From NCBI RefSeq assembly GCF_904849725.1, contig NC_058518.1:419499081-419563080 (forward strand): a stretch of DNA of 64,000 nucleotides, read 5' to 3'. The stretch comes from Hordeum vulgare subsp. vulgare. Its lineage: Eukaryota > Streptophyta > Magnoliopsida > Poales > Poaceae. Below the pieces are notes generated by a model that was given only the letters and a program-made list of their open reading frames with translations, was not told the origin of the DNA and made no database searches. Shown in pieces: positions 12,231 to 24,429 of this stretch (its first letter is position 1; each line of letters begins with the position of its first letter). Position numbers and translations under genes: made by a program.

Positions 12231-13791
12231 TGATACATATCCAATGTATTTATAATTTTTTATTGCTCCATGCTCTTATATTATTAATATTGGATGTTTT
12301 ATAATCATTTATATGATGTTTTATATAATTTGTTAGCACTAACCTATAAACTGAGTGACTAGTGCGAGTTGTTGCTTTCTACATGTTTTTGGCCTTTCAG
12401 GAATACTGTACCAAACGAAGTCCAAAGACCCCAAAACTTTTTGATGATTTTTTTGGAAAAAAATAAGACATGGAAGCTTCGGAGGGAGACTGGAGGCCAC
12501 ACGGGGTGGCTCCAAGCCAACATGACGCGCCCAGGGGGGATGGTCGCGCCTTGATGGCTCAGGGCCACCTCCCACGGTGTGTGGCGCTGATATCTTTGCT
12601 ATAAATTCACATATATTGGGAAAACCCTAGAGAGCCTCCCAAAACACTTTTTCCACTGCCACAAGCCTGTGTTCCTCCGTGTGCCCATCTGGAGTCTTGT
12701 TTCGGTGCCCTGTCGGAGGTGGGATCGATCATGGAGGGCCTCTACATCAACCTTGTTGCTCCCATGATGATGTGTGAGTAGTTTACCATAGACCTACATG
12801 TCCGTAGTTAGAGATTAGATGACTATATTTCTCTGTGTTCTTCATTACCAAGATCACTGCGATTCCCGCAGTGATCTATCTTATGTAATCACTATTTTGC
12901 AGTGTGTTTGTTGGGATTCGATGAATTATCGATTTATGTTCACATTATTCATGAAAACTATTTGAGTTATCTCTGAATTCTTATATGTATGATTATGATA
13001 GATTCATATTTTTCTCTCGCCTATCGGTTTGGTGTGGCCAACTAGACTGATTTATCTTCAGCGGGAGTGGTGCATTGTAATGGGTTCAATCTTGCGGTGC
13101 TCAATCCCAGTGAAAAAAGGGACATGACACATATTTTTATTGCTTCCATTAACGATAAAACATTAGGGTTTATTCATATTAGTTGAATTTACTTTTTCTA
13201 CATCATGTCATCTTTCTTAAAGAGTTACTCTGGTTTACTTAATACTCTAGATGCATGCTGGATAGCGGTCGATGCATGGAGTAATAGTAGTAGATGCAGG
13301 CAAAAGTCAGTCTACTTGCTTATGGACATGATGCCTATATGTGTGATCATTTGCATGAATAAATATTGCATAACTATGCGCTTTTCTATCAATTGACCAA
13401 CAATAATTTGTTTACCCACTATATGCTTTCTACGAGAGACAAGCCTCTAGCGAAAAATATGGCCCGAGGGTCTTCACAAATATATTGCTGAAATACAAAA
13501 ATACCTTGTTGCATTTTCCTATTTGTATTTAATTTTTATATTTAGTACATTCTTATTATCATTCTATCACTACTTATCGCTTGCAAGTAACGAGTTTAAG
13601 GGGATTGACAACCCTCTTCCCATGTTGGGTGCAAGTGTGTGCTCTTTTGTGTGTAGGCGCTGAAGATGCGTGTTTGCGTGGTCCTCCTATTGGTTTTATA
13701 ACCTTGGTTATCACTGAGGGAAATACTATCTCTACTGTGTTGCATCTCCCCTCGTCTTCGAGGAAAATTCCAACACAGTTTACAAGTAGGA
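12231..13791 (+). repeat. 5' LTR of element B
   Basis: Begins TGATACATATCCAATGTATT, a mutated form of the common TGATACGTCTCC start, and ends at about 13791 by alignment with the 3' LTR. It contains a TATA-like CTATAAATTC near 12599. ORFs at 12339-12575, 13205-13396 and 13574-14006 fall in or near it and are not genes. Confidence 0.85.
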
Positions 13792-13802
13792 GGAAGAAGT
13801 TC

Positions 13803-13820
13803 TGGCACCGTATCTTTGCT
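13803..13820 (+). promoter_or_regulatory. Primer binding site of B (degenerate)
   Basis: TGGCACCGTATCTTTGCT lies 11 bp past the LTR end. It resembles the tRNA-Asp-complementary site TGGCGCCGTTGCCGGGGA common in Triticeae gypsy elements, with several substitutions. Confidence 0.65.
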
Positions 13821-13885
13821 AGTTTACTTGTTTGCTTGCTATACTTGCTTGTTTGCTTGCTTGTTACTTTTCCTTTTTCGTCGTT

Positions 13886-15404
13886 ATGTCTCAATATAAT
13901 ACCAAATTGTGTGACTTATCGAATACTAATAATAATTATTTTATTAGTAATCCTATACCACCCGCCACTAGTGCAGATTTTTATGATATTAATGTTGCAC
14001 TACTAAATCTTGTTATGAAAGAGCAATTTTTCAAAAGTCCTAATGAGGACCCGGCTTTGCATATCAATAATTTTGTTTAATTATGTGATATGCAAAAGTA
14101 AAAGGATATGGATAATAATGTAGTCAAATTGAAATTATTTCTTTTTCACTAAGAGACAAAGCTAAAGCTTGGTTCTCATCTTTACCTCGTAGTAGTATTG
14201 GAACATGGGATAAGTGTAAAGATGCTTTCATTGCCAATTATTTTCCTCGTGTTAAGATTATTTCTCTTTGTAATAAAATTGTGAATTTTAAACAAAATGA
14301 GGAAAACATGTTGCACAAGCATGGGAGAGAATGAAATTAATGATTACAAATTGTCCCATGCATGGCTTAAGTTTATGGATGATTATACAAAATTTCTATG
14401 TGGGGCTAAACTTTGTGTCTAGAAATATTCTAGATTCTAGTGCAGGTGGTACCCTTATGGAGGCGACATTGGTAGAGGCCACCAAACTTTGGGACAATAT
14501 CATGACAAATTATTGTCAAGGGCATACCGAAAGAGCTCCAATTGGCAAGAAGGTTAATTTTGTTGACGAAATTGCTACTTTGAGTGAGAAAGTGGATGCT
14601 CTTATGAATATTGTTGCTAGTAAACATGCTCATGTTGATCCCAATGATATGCCTTTATCTAACTTGATTGATAAAATAATGATACTATTGATGTGAGCTT
14701 TGTCTCTTGAAATAATTTCAACAACGATGCTTATCAAGAAAATTTCCATGCTAGACCGTACCCTCGTAATTCCTCTAACAATTATGGTAATTCCTATGGA
14801 AATTCTACTACTAATAATAATAGGAAACCCTGTGATCTTGAGAACACCATTAAAGAAATTATTAGCTCTCAAAAAGTTTTCAATATGATGGTAGAAGAAA
14901 AGTTGCATACATTTGATGATATGGCTAGAAATATGGATAGAATTGCTCATGATATGGAAAGTCTTAAAAATAAAGATGTGCCACCCAAGCATGATATTAA
15001 TGTGTTTGTTAGATCTATCCAAGTTTCTATTAATGAAAGTAAGGAGAGGATCGGTAGGTTGAGAGCTAAGCGATAATTATTCAAAAAAGCTCTTCCACCC
15101 CTTTTTACCGTAATCATGATGAAAATATTAGAATGATTGGTATTTATCCTATTGAATCTTTATTTACTAATCTGAAAACTGATGATAAATAGATTGGAGA
15201 TGAGTCAACTTCATCTAGAAGGTGTCCCATTTGTTTGGAGGGTGAAGATCTTAATGATAAAATGAAAAAGTGGGTTTGGAGAGGTCAAAACTTTAACTAG
15301 TGATGTGCCCACTACCTTGGATTACAAGACTTCAATTATGAGAGTTGTTCTTTGGTTGAATGTTTTTCCTTGTTGCAATCCATGTTAGCTCACCCAATGC
15401 CTAT
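13886..15404 (+). pseudogene. gag of element B (decayed), first part
   Basis: Start at ATG 13886 (MSQYNTKLCD), about 65 bp past the primer site. A retrotransposon gag domain is visible (EDPALHINNF, then DKAKAWFSSLP, then WDKCKDAFIANYFP). Stops occur at 14078 and 14099, and frameshifts near 14320 and 14690. A later segment (14885-15076) encodes a helical stretch ending in SKERIGRLRAKR. The ORF is cut at 15404 by S. After removing S and one CCTAT copy the reading continues PNAYEQNKAF at 46321, which confirms the interrupted gene. Gag would have formed the virus-like particle. Confidence 0.85.
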
Positions 15405-16188
15405 TGATGACCCACAAGTATAGGGGATCTATCATAGTCCTTTCGATAAGTAAGAGTGTCGAACCCAACGAGGAGCAGAACGATCAGACAAGTGGTTTTC
15501 AGCAAGGTAAAATCTGCAAGCACTGAAATTATCGATAACAAGTAGTTGTGTGGTGAGACGATTCGTAGCAAGTAGCAAGTAACAAAAGTAACAACGGTGC
15601 AGCAAAGTGGCCCAATCCATTTTGTACCAAGGGACAAGCCTGGACAAACTCTTATAGGAGGTAAAGCGCTCCCGAGGACACATGGGAATTTCTGTCAAGC
15701 TAGTTTTCATCATGTTCATATGATTCACGTTCGCTACTTTGATAGTTTGATATGTGGGTGGACCGGCGCTTGGGTACTGCCCTTACTTGGACAAGCATCC
15801 CACTTATGATTAACCCCTCTCGCAAGCATCCGCAACTACGAAAGAAGAATTAAGACAAAGTCTAACCATAGCATTAAACTAGTGGATCCAAATCAGCCCC
15901 TTACGAAGCAACGCATAAACTAGGGTTTAAGCTTCTGTCACTCTAGCAACCCATCATCTACTTAATACTTCCCAATGCCTTCCTCTAGGCCCAAACAATG
16001 GTGAAGTGTTATGTAGTCAACGTTCACATCACACCACTAGAGGAAAAACAATATACAACACATCAAATTATCGAACGAATACCAAATTCACATGACTACT
16101 TATAGCAAGACTTATCCCATGTCCTCGGGAACAAAAGTAACTACAAACAAAGCGTAATCATATTCATGACCAGAGAGGTAATGAGTAG
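15405..16188 (-). repeat. 3' LTR of S, outer half
   Basis: On the plus strand it starts TGATGACCCACAAGTATAGG, the reverse complement of the family's LTR end. It stops at GAGAGGTAATGAGTAG, where C begins. CCTAT precedes it. Confidence 0.87.
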
Positions 16189-17710
16189 TGATGACCCACA
16201 AGTATAGGGGATCAATCGTAGTCCTTTCGATAAGTAAGAGTATCGAACCCAATGAGGAGCAGAAGGATCCGACAAGTGGTTTTCAGCAAGGAAATATCTG
16301 CAAGCACTGAAATTGTTGGTAACAAGTGATTGTGTGGTGAGATGATTCATAGCGAGCAACAAGTAACAAAAGTAGCAACAGTGCAGCAAAGTGGCCCAAT
16401 CCCTTTTGTAGCAAGGGACAAGCCTGGACAAAGTCTTATAGGAGGAAAAACGCTCCCGAGGACAGACGGGAATTTCTGTCATGCTACTTTCATCATGTTC
16501 ATATGATTCGCATTCGTTACTTTGATAGTTTGATATGTGGGTGGACCGGTGCTTGGGTACTGCCCTTACTTGGACAAGCATCCCACTTATGATTAACCCC
16601 TGTCGCAAGCATCCGCAACTATGGAAGAAGAATTAAGACAAAGTCTAACCATAACATTAAACTAGTGGATCCAAATCAGCCCCTTACGAAGCAACGCATA
16701 AATTAGGGTTTAAGCTTCTATCACTCTAGCAACCCATCATCTACTTACTACTTCCCAATGCCTTACTCTAGGCCCAAATAATGGTGAAGTGTTATGTAGT
16801 CGACATTCGCACAACACCACTAGAGGAAAAACAACATACAACATATCAAATTACCGACCGAATACCAAATTCACAAGACTACTATTAGCATGACTTATCC
16901 CATGTCCTCAGGAACAAAAGTAACTACTCACAAAGCATAATCATATTCATGACTAGAGAGGTAATGCGTAGCATCAAGGATCTGAACATAAACTCTTCCA
17001 CCAAATAATCCAACTAGCACCAACTACAAAGAGTAATCAACACTACTAGCAACCTTGCAACTACCAATCGGAGTCGCGAGACGGAGATTGGTTACAAGTG
17101 ATGAACTAGGGTTTGGAAATGAGATGGTGCTGATGAAGATGTTGATGGTGACGAGTCCCCTCCAATGAGAGGAGTGTTTGTGATGACGATGGCGATGATT
17201 TCCCCCTCCGGGAGGGAAGTTTCCCCGGCACGATCGTCCTGCCGGAGCTCTAGATTGGTTCTCCTCAAGTTCCACCTCGTGGCGGCGGCGAAACCACGAA
17301 AAAGCTCCTCCTTGATTTTTTTTCTGGACGAAACCCTCCATATAGCATAAGTGGGGAAAAGTGGGCCAGTGGGCTGCCCACAAGCCCCCATGGCGCGGCC
17401 TGGGGGGGTGGCCGCACCGTGCAGGCTTGTGGGCACCCCCTGGTGCCCCTCTCGCACTTCTTCGGCCCAGTTTTTTGATAAATCGGGAAAAAAATCCTCG
17501 TTGATTTTTACGGCGTTTGGAGTTGCGCAAAATAGGTATCTCAACTTTGCTCCACTTTTAGGCCAGAATTCTTGTTGCCGGTATTCGCCCTCTTCATGTA
17601 AACCTTGCAAAATAAGAGAGAAAAGACATAAGAATTGTACCTTGAAGTGAAATAACAGCCAAAGAAGAGATAAATATCAACATGAAAACATGATGCAAAA
17701 TGGACGTATA
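16189..17710 (-). repeat. 3' LTR of element C (1522 bp)
   Basis: Full-length LTR in reverse orientation, ending GCAAAATGGACGTATA where GGACGTATCA is expected. It is a close relative of 9082-10573 and 15405-16188. The ORFs at 17024-17650 are antisense pairs inside the LTR and have no recognisable domain. Confidence 0.87.
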
Positions 17711-17725
17711 AACTCCCCCAAGCTT
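17711..17725 (-). promoter_or_regulatory. Polypurine tract of C
   Basis: AAGCTTGGGGGAGTT on the minus strand lies immediately before the 3' LTR. It is the primer for plus-strand DNA synthesis. Confidence 0.85.
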
Positions 17726-19342
17726 AGACCTCGCTTGTCCTCAAGCGAAAGCCTAGCTCAATAAATATGTCCACATGTTTAGGGAGAGAGGTGTCGACAA
17801 AACAAGATACCAACATGCATGCACCATGATCAAGATCAGAACAACAATACCAACATATAATCTCTCATGCTAAAGTGATAATTCCTTCACAAAGTAAAGC
17901 ATGGATCAAGAACCATAACGAGAAGTAACAACCGATAGCCTTTAGTCATTGAAGCAATTGCAATTTATCACAACATCAGAAAGAGTCAAATAAGAGCTTG
18001 TAAAGCAAATCCACATACTCAATCATTCTTTGGTTCTCTACAATTGCTACAACTCACGTGGTACTCATGAGATCAAAGTTTCAGCTGGACACAAAGAAAG
18101 ATAGGGGCTTACAGTTTTGCCTCCCAACTGCTTACCTCAAGGGTAATGTCAACAATAATAATTCATGAATGCCTACCTCCAAGTTGACATATGAATATAG
18201 ATCTTGCCCAAGCATATTACGTTAGCCAAGATAAAGGCGAAAAAAGGAATTGGTGAAGATCACCATGACTCTTTCAAGGGAAAAAAGTAAAGGTACAAGA
18301 TAGGCCCTTCGCAGAGGGAAGCAGAGGTTGTCATGCGCTTTTGAGGTTTGGATGCGTGTCCTCTTAGTGCGGAGGAACGTCACTTTATATTGCCTCCTGT
18401 GATAAAGAACCGTATTATGCAGTCTGTCGCTTTTATGTCTTCCTCATCACAGGTTCGTATAAAGCTTATTTTCCACACACTAATAGATCATACATATTAG
18501 AGAGCAATTTTTATTGCTTGCACCGATGACAACTTACTTGAGGGATCTTATTCAATCCATAGGTAGGTATGGTGGACACTCATGGCAAAACTGGTTTGAA
18601 GGTTTATGGATGCACAAGTAGTATCTCTACTTGGTGCGGGAGGTTTTGGCTAATATGAGGTGGAACCAATCGTCACATGCTAAGGGATCTCTAAACATAT
18701 AACATTGTTCGGAGCCAAGCAAACACAATTCATTACGTTGTCTTCCTTGTCCAACATCTACTTCTAGGCATGCAATAATTTAGTGAGTGTTCACAATCAT
18801 AGATGGTGTCAGAGATGATATATTTATATGTGAACCTCTCCTTCTTTATCACTTCCTATTAATTGCAACAATGACTAAGGTCTACGTTTGCGTACCCTCA
18901 ACAAGTTTCAATCCTCATTCTTTTTATATGTGAAACCATCACTTCCCATAAGATCATTACATGATCTTTCATGCTTTTGTTCTATTCTCACTCTTTTGAT
19001 CATGGCAAGAGGAAAAGCCCTTCAACTAAGACACTCTTTATTATATGGCTCACGAGCAAGAATACATCGGGGGTGACGCAAAGCAAAACCCAAGACTAAA
19101 AAACTAAGACTTTTAAACTACTAGAGAAAGAGAAAACTAAAACAAAGGTAAAGGCAAAAGATGTGATGGTGATACGATACCGGGGCAACTCCCCCAAGCT
19201 TGGTACACGCCAAGGGGATTGCCCATACCAATGCTCAGTTGTCTTCCTTTGGTGGTGATGGTGGTGGAGTTGTTGAAGAGCTCTTAAGTTTGTTTAATTT
19301 CCACTTGAGCATAAAATTCTGCTCCCTCAGATCATCATTTTC
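17726..19342 (-). other. 3' UTR of C with an internal second polypurine tract
   Basis: Non-coding; no ORF of note. At 19187-19201 the minus strand repeats AAGCTTGGGGGAGTT exactly, about 1.5 kb upstream of the true tract. The same arrangement occurs in A at 54521-54534. Confidence 0.75.
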
Positions 19343-19651
19343 CTATTCAAGCTTCAACACCCTTTGGCATAATTCCTGCTTACTCTCCTGCAATAAATGA
19401 GAAGGAATAAACAAGGTCTTAGGCGTCTTCCTTGAGTCAGGGAGGCTCGACTTCTTGAACTCCACATGAGTGTGTCCAGGTTGAGGTAGAGGCGCCTCCT
19501 CTTCATCGGAACTTGTTTGTTCCTTCCTCTTCGGATCATAATCTTCTTCCTCATCAGTTGTCCAGCCATAAGGATCCAAGTCCCCATAGACCTTGGGGTT
19601 AGCAAGGTAATCAACCACATAGCTCTCCCCCTCTGAATCCTGAGAAGACAT
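19343..19651 (-). CDS. ORF3 of element C, accessory protein of unknown function
   Basis: 102 codons from ATG 19651 (MSSQDSEGESYVVDYL). The sequence is acidic in the first half (DEEEDYD, SSDEEEAP) and more basic near the end. No transmembrane segment, zinc finger or known domain is seen. It occupies the position that env holds in retroviruses, downstream of integrase. A spliced leader brings it close to the pol stop: the intron acceptor at 19665-19664 is followed by ATC TAG and six more bases before the ATG. ORF3 of A (53973-54485) holds the same position but is longer, with little obvious similarity. Its function is unknown. The frame is open in this copy. Confidence 0.6.
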   Translation of the reverse strand: MSSQDSEGESYVVDYLANPKVYGDLDPYGWTTDEEEDYDPKRKEQTSSDEEEAPLPQPGHTHVEFKKSSLPDSRKTPKTLFIPSHLLQESKQELCQRVLKLE

Positions 19652-19663
19652 CTTGACCTAGAT

Positions 19664-19969
19664 CTACGGCAGAAAACAGACTCGAAATGAAAAACAGAGG
19701 AAATCTGCATGATGCAGGGGTCAGACCAAACGGAAGTATATATAATGATTTTTTCAGACCACAAGGAGTACCGTGCACGAAAACGGAGTTCGGGAGGCGC
19801 ACGAGGAGGCCACAAGCCCTGAGGGCGCGACCAGTGGGTGGGCCCGCGCCGTGCAGGCTTGTCGCCTCCTCGCGCACTTTCCGGACTACTTCCAATTTTT
19901 TTATTTTTTCAAAAATTCCAAAACAGAGAAAATTTCCTACTGGAAAAGTTTTGGACTCTGTTTTCTTAC
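19664..19969 (-). other. Predicted intron between pol and ORF3, element C (306 nt)
   Basis: Minus-strand donor TCG|GTAAGA (GT at 19969-19968) and acceptor GCCGTAG|ATC (AG at 19665-19664). Splicing would end pol as CDSI-stop, six bases before the ORF3 ATG. The counterparts in S and A have the same frame and spacing. Confidence 0.7.
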
Positions 19970-20290
19970 CGAATCACATACCTCTTCGTTTTCGGAGTGT
20001 GAAACAGGCTGATAAATGTCCCTTAGGTATTCTTCTCGAGTTATGGTATTGATAATATTGCTTTCAACATTTATGGGAGTACCTGAGATATAATGCTTGA
20101 TTCTCTGCCCATTTACCACTCTCGGACAATTACCTTCCGTGTTGTTGATCTTGATAGCACCGGAACGATATACTTCCTCAACAACATAGGGACCTTCCCA
20201 TTTAGAGAGAACCTTGCCAGCAAAGAATCTTAAACGAGAGTTATATAGCAAAACATAGTCACCTACATTGAACTCACGCTTTTGTATCCT
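19937..20290 (-). pseudogene. Integrase C-terminal fragment of C
   Basis: The frame reads RIQKREFNVGDYVLLYN, then LSKWEGPYVVEEVYRSGAIK, then VVNGQRIKHYISG, which is the C-terminal DNA-binding tail of gypsy integrase. It ends SENEEVCDS at the intron donor, or continues unspliced to a stop at 19937. The upstream part of the gene is removed by D at 20291. The first residues of the open frame (MSRVAT) derive from D and are not part of the original protein. Confidence 0.83.
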
Positions 20291-21443
20291 TGTAGCGACC
20301 CGACTCAAAACGAGTCAAGCCTCTGTGTTTCTGTGCCATCCCTGGATCAGTATGCTGGCACACACAGTACATCAATGTATATATCAAAGTGCAATCACAT
20401 GTAAATAGCGTAAAACTGATATATACCTTAAATATTTCAGCGGAAGCAGTCAAGGGAGTGGAGTCCAAATAAACACCAACGGCAAGTTGAGTGTAGACCG
20501 TAACCCTGAATCGTACTCTTACTCGTCGAAGAAAAATATCTGCAACAGAAGACGTTGCAGCCGTGTAGGTCAGCATATTGAATATGCCGGCAAGTCACAT
20601 AAGAGAGGGGTGAAAAGTAATCATCTATACTATATGCATATATGGCAGGTGGGGCTATAACTTTTTAGCGAAAAGCAAGTTTTCTCCTACGTCAAGAGAG
20701 GGCTAAAAGCAAAATGTTACTACATAGGTTGGTTGTTAACGAGATGGTTCCGCCAACCAGTTCTCGTACCCGAGTTGTCAATAATTACCCCCATCAAATA
20801 TATATAATGGTGTTGAGAAATCCAGATAACTTCAGTTCCTTTGGCTCAACTTGTCCATGACCGTGGACACGGCTAATCGATTAGGTTTGAGTACTCTGCA
20901 GAGTTTTGCACACATTCCCCACAAGATTTGATCGCGTCCATGTATGTCCTTGCACTTTAGGGTGTCTGAAGACCGGATGATCAAAACATGGTCTTTCAAC
21001 GGGTCCATCTGAATCCCTCTCGGTGCCCATCCAATCCTACCGTTCTTCTACATCTGCTAGCACCGCCTGTCCAGAGTCGCCGCGTTGTCCAACCAAGCCA
21101 GAGCCCATAATGACTTTTGGTTGTGCAGGTAAGCCTTGGGTCTTGAAAATATCCGTCCGTCTCTTTGAGCCTGGGTGAAGCTTTCCGCAGGATGTCATGG
21201 CCTCTCCAGCATCCCGGGTCATCCACTGGGTTCTCCAGGGAGCCGATCAACCGTCCTTCACCCAGAGTTGCATTGCGTCCGAGGTCTTGAAAATCTTGTC
21301 TTAACCGGTCTTGATTATTTAATCAACCTCGCATCACTCGTGTTATGCACTCAACCGAAATCCCGTCTACTCAAGCATAGCAATATGAAATTTGTCGTCC
21401 CGGGGCCAAGTATCGGGGTTGTTGTGTGCCTACCACATGATAC

Positions 21444-23154
21444 TGTTGGAAATATGCCCTAGAGGCAATAATAAATTAGTTATTATTATATTTATTTATT
21501 CATGATAATCGTTTATTATCCATGCTATAATTGTATTGATTGGAAACACAATACTTGTGTGGATACATAGACAAAACACTGTCCCTAGTAAGCCTCTAGT
21601 TGACTGGCTCGTTGATCAAAGATGGTCAAGGTTTCCTGGCCATAGGCAAGTGTTGTCACTTGATAACGGGATCACATCATTAGGAGAATCATGTGATGGA
21701 CTAGACCCAAACTAATAGACGTAGCATGTTGATCGTGTCATTTTGTTGCTACTGTTTTCTGCATGTCAAGTATTTATTCCTATGACCATGAGATCATATA
21801 ACTCACTGACACCGGAGGGATGCTTTGTGTGTATCAAACGTCGCAACGTAAATGGGTGACTATAAAGATGCTCTACAGGTATCTCCGAAAGGTGTTAGTT
21901 GAGTTAGTATGGATCAAGACTGGGATTTGTCACTCCGTGTGACGGAGAGGTATCTCGGGGCCCACTCGGTAATACCACATCACACACAAGCCTTGCAAGC
22001 AATGTAACTTAGTGTAAGTTGCGGGATCTTGTATTACGAAACGAGTAAAGAGACTTGCCGGTAAACGAGATTGAAATAGGTATGCGGATACTGACGATCA
22101 AATCTCGGGCAAGTAACATACCGAAGGACAAAGGGAATAACATACGGGATTATATGAATCCTTGGCACTGAGGTTCAAACGATAAGATCTTCGTAGAATA
22201 TGTAGGATCCAATATGGGCATCCAGGTCCCGCTATTGGATATTGACCGAGAAGTCTCTCGGGTCATGTCTACATAGTTCTCGAACCCGCAGGGTCTGCAC
22301 ACTTAAGGTTCGACGTTGTATAGGATTGATATATAGGATGACCTCATTTGATTACCGGAGTTACCGGGAATGTACCGGGAATGACGAATGGGTTCCGGGA
22401 GTTCACCGGGGGGGCAACCCACCCTGGGGAAGCCCATAGGCCTTGAGGGTGGCACACCAGCCCTTAGTGGGCTGGTGGGACAGCCCAAGAGGGCCCTATG
22501 CGCCTAGAGAAGAAAATCAAGGAGAAAAGAAAAAAAAGGAGGAGGTGGGAAGGGAAGGAAGGACTCCCTCCCACCAAACCAAGTCCAACTCGGTTTGGGG
22601 GGGGGGGAACCTTCCCCCTTGGACTCGGCCGACCCCCTTGGGGATCCTTGAGCCCCAAGGCAAGGTCCCTTCCCTCCCACCTATATATACGGAGGTTTTA
22701 GGGCTGATTTGAGACGACTTTTCCACGGCAGCCCGACCACATACCTCCACGGTTTTTCCTCTAGATCGCGTTTCTGCGGAGCTCGGGCGGAGCCCTGCTG
22801 AGACAAGGTCATCACCAACCTCCGGAGCACCGTCACGCTGCAGGAGAACTCTTCTACCTCTCCGTCTCTCTTGCTGGATCAAGAAGGCCGAGATCATCGT
22901 CGAGCTGTACGTGTGCTGAACGCGGAGGTGCCGTCCGTTCGGTACTAGATCGTGGGACTGATCGCGGGATTGTTCGCGGGGCAGATCGAGGGACGTGAGG
23001 ACGTTCCACTACATCAACCGCATTCACTAACGCTTCTGCTGTACGGTCTACAAGGGTACGTAGATCACTCATCCCCTCTCGTAGATGGACATCACCATGA
23101 TAGGTCTTCGTGCGCGTAGGAAAATTTTTGTTTCCCATGCGACGTTCCCCAACA
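21444..23154 (+). repeat. 5' LTR of the copia element (1711 bp)
   Basis: Starts TGTTGGAAATATGCC and ends GTTCCCCAACA. TATA box CTATATATACGG near 22681. Compared with the second LTR it lacks about 105 bp after position 22319 and about 11 bp near 22357. ORFs at 22242-22897 lie inside the LTR. Confidence 0.9.
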
Positions 23155-23155
23155 G

Positions 23156-23171
23156 TGGCATCATGAGCTAG
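23156..23171 (+). promoter_or_regulatory. Primer binding site of the copia element
   Basis: TGGCATCATGAGCTAG lies one base past the LTR. It is related to the initiator-tRNA-Met site TGGTATCAGAGC of copia elements, with changes. Confidence 0.75.
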
Positions 23172-24429
23172 GTTCATGCGTAGATGTCTTCTCGAGTAGA
23201 ACACAAAAGTTTTTGTGGGCGGTGATGTGCGTTTTGCTGCCCTCCTTAGTCTTTTCTTGATTCCGCGGTATTGTTGGATTGAAGCGGCTTGGACCGACAT
23301 TACTCGTACGCTTATGAGAGACTCGTTTCATCGTTACGAGTAACTCCGTTGCTCAAAGATGACTGGCAAGTGTCGGTTTCTCCAACTTTAGTTGAATCGG
23401 ATTTGACCGAGGAGGTCCTTGGATGAGGTTAAATAGCAACTCATATATCTCCGTTGTGGTGTTTGCGTAAGTAAGATGCGATCCTACTAGATACCCATGG
23501 TCACCACGTAAAACATGCAACAACAAAATTAGAGGGCGTCTAACTTGTTTTTGCAGGGTATGCTTGTGATGTGATATGGCCAATGATGTGATGTGATATA
23601 TTGGATGTATGAGATGATCATGTTGTAATAGAAATATCGACTTGCACGTCGATGGTACGGCAACCGGCAGGAGCCATAGGGTTGTCTTTATACTAACGTG
23701 TGTGCTTGCAGATGCATTTACTATTTTGCTAGGATGTTGCTTTAGTAGTAATAGCATGAGTAGCACGACAACCCCGATGGCGACACGTTGATGGAGATCA
23801 TGATGATGGAGATCATGGTGTGACGCCGGTGACAAGAAGATCGTGCCGGTGCTTTGGTGATGGAGATCAAGAAGCACGTGATGATGGCCATATCATGTCA
23901 CTTATGAATTGCATGTGATGTTAATCCTTTTATGCACCTTATCTTGCTTAGAACGGCAGTAGCATTATGAGGTGATCTCTCACTAAAATTTCAAGACGAA
24001 ATTGTGTTCTCCCCGACTGTGCACCGTTGCTACAGTTCATCGTTTCGAGACACCACGTGATGATCGGGTGTGATAGACTCAACGTTCACATACAACGGGT
24101 GCAAAACAGTTGCGCACGCGGAACACTCGGGTTAAGCTTGACGAGCCTAGCATGTGCAGACATGGCCTCGGAACACATGAGACCGAAAGGTCGAGCATGA
24201 ATCATATAGTTGATATGATTAGCATAGAGATGCTTACCACTGAAACTATTCTCGACTCACGTGATGATCGGACTTGAGATAGCGGATTTGGATCATGTAC
24301 CACTCAAATGACTAGAGAGATGTACTTTTTGAGTGGGAGTTCTTAAGTAATATGATTAATTGAACTAATTGTCATGAACATAGTCTAATGGTCTTTGCGA
24401 ATTACGATGTAGCTTGCGCTATAGCTCTA

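Larger units (their letters stand above)
16189..20290 (-). mobile_element. Element C: A-family gypsy element nested in the 3' LTR of S
   Basis: Minus strand: integrase C-terminus (20290-19969), intron (19969-19664), ORF3 (19651-19343), 3' UTR, polypurine tract (17725-17711), 3' LTR (17710-16189). The LTR edge is exact, starting TGATGACCC straight after GAGTAG of S, so this is an integration and not a recombination joint. The 5' side is interrupted at 20291 by D. The rest of C is not found anywhere in the window and is probably lost in the deletion at 30672/30673. Confidence 0.82.

Noticed and set aside
17024..17650. Overlapping sense and antisense ORFs of 100-170 codons
   Set aside because: Inside the LTR of C, in its GC-rich part; the same positions in sister LTRs are not kept open.
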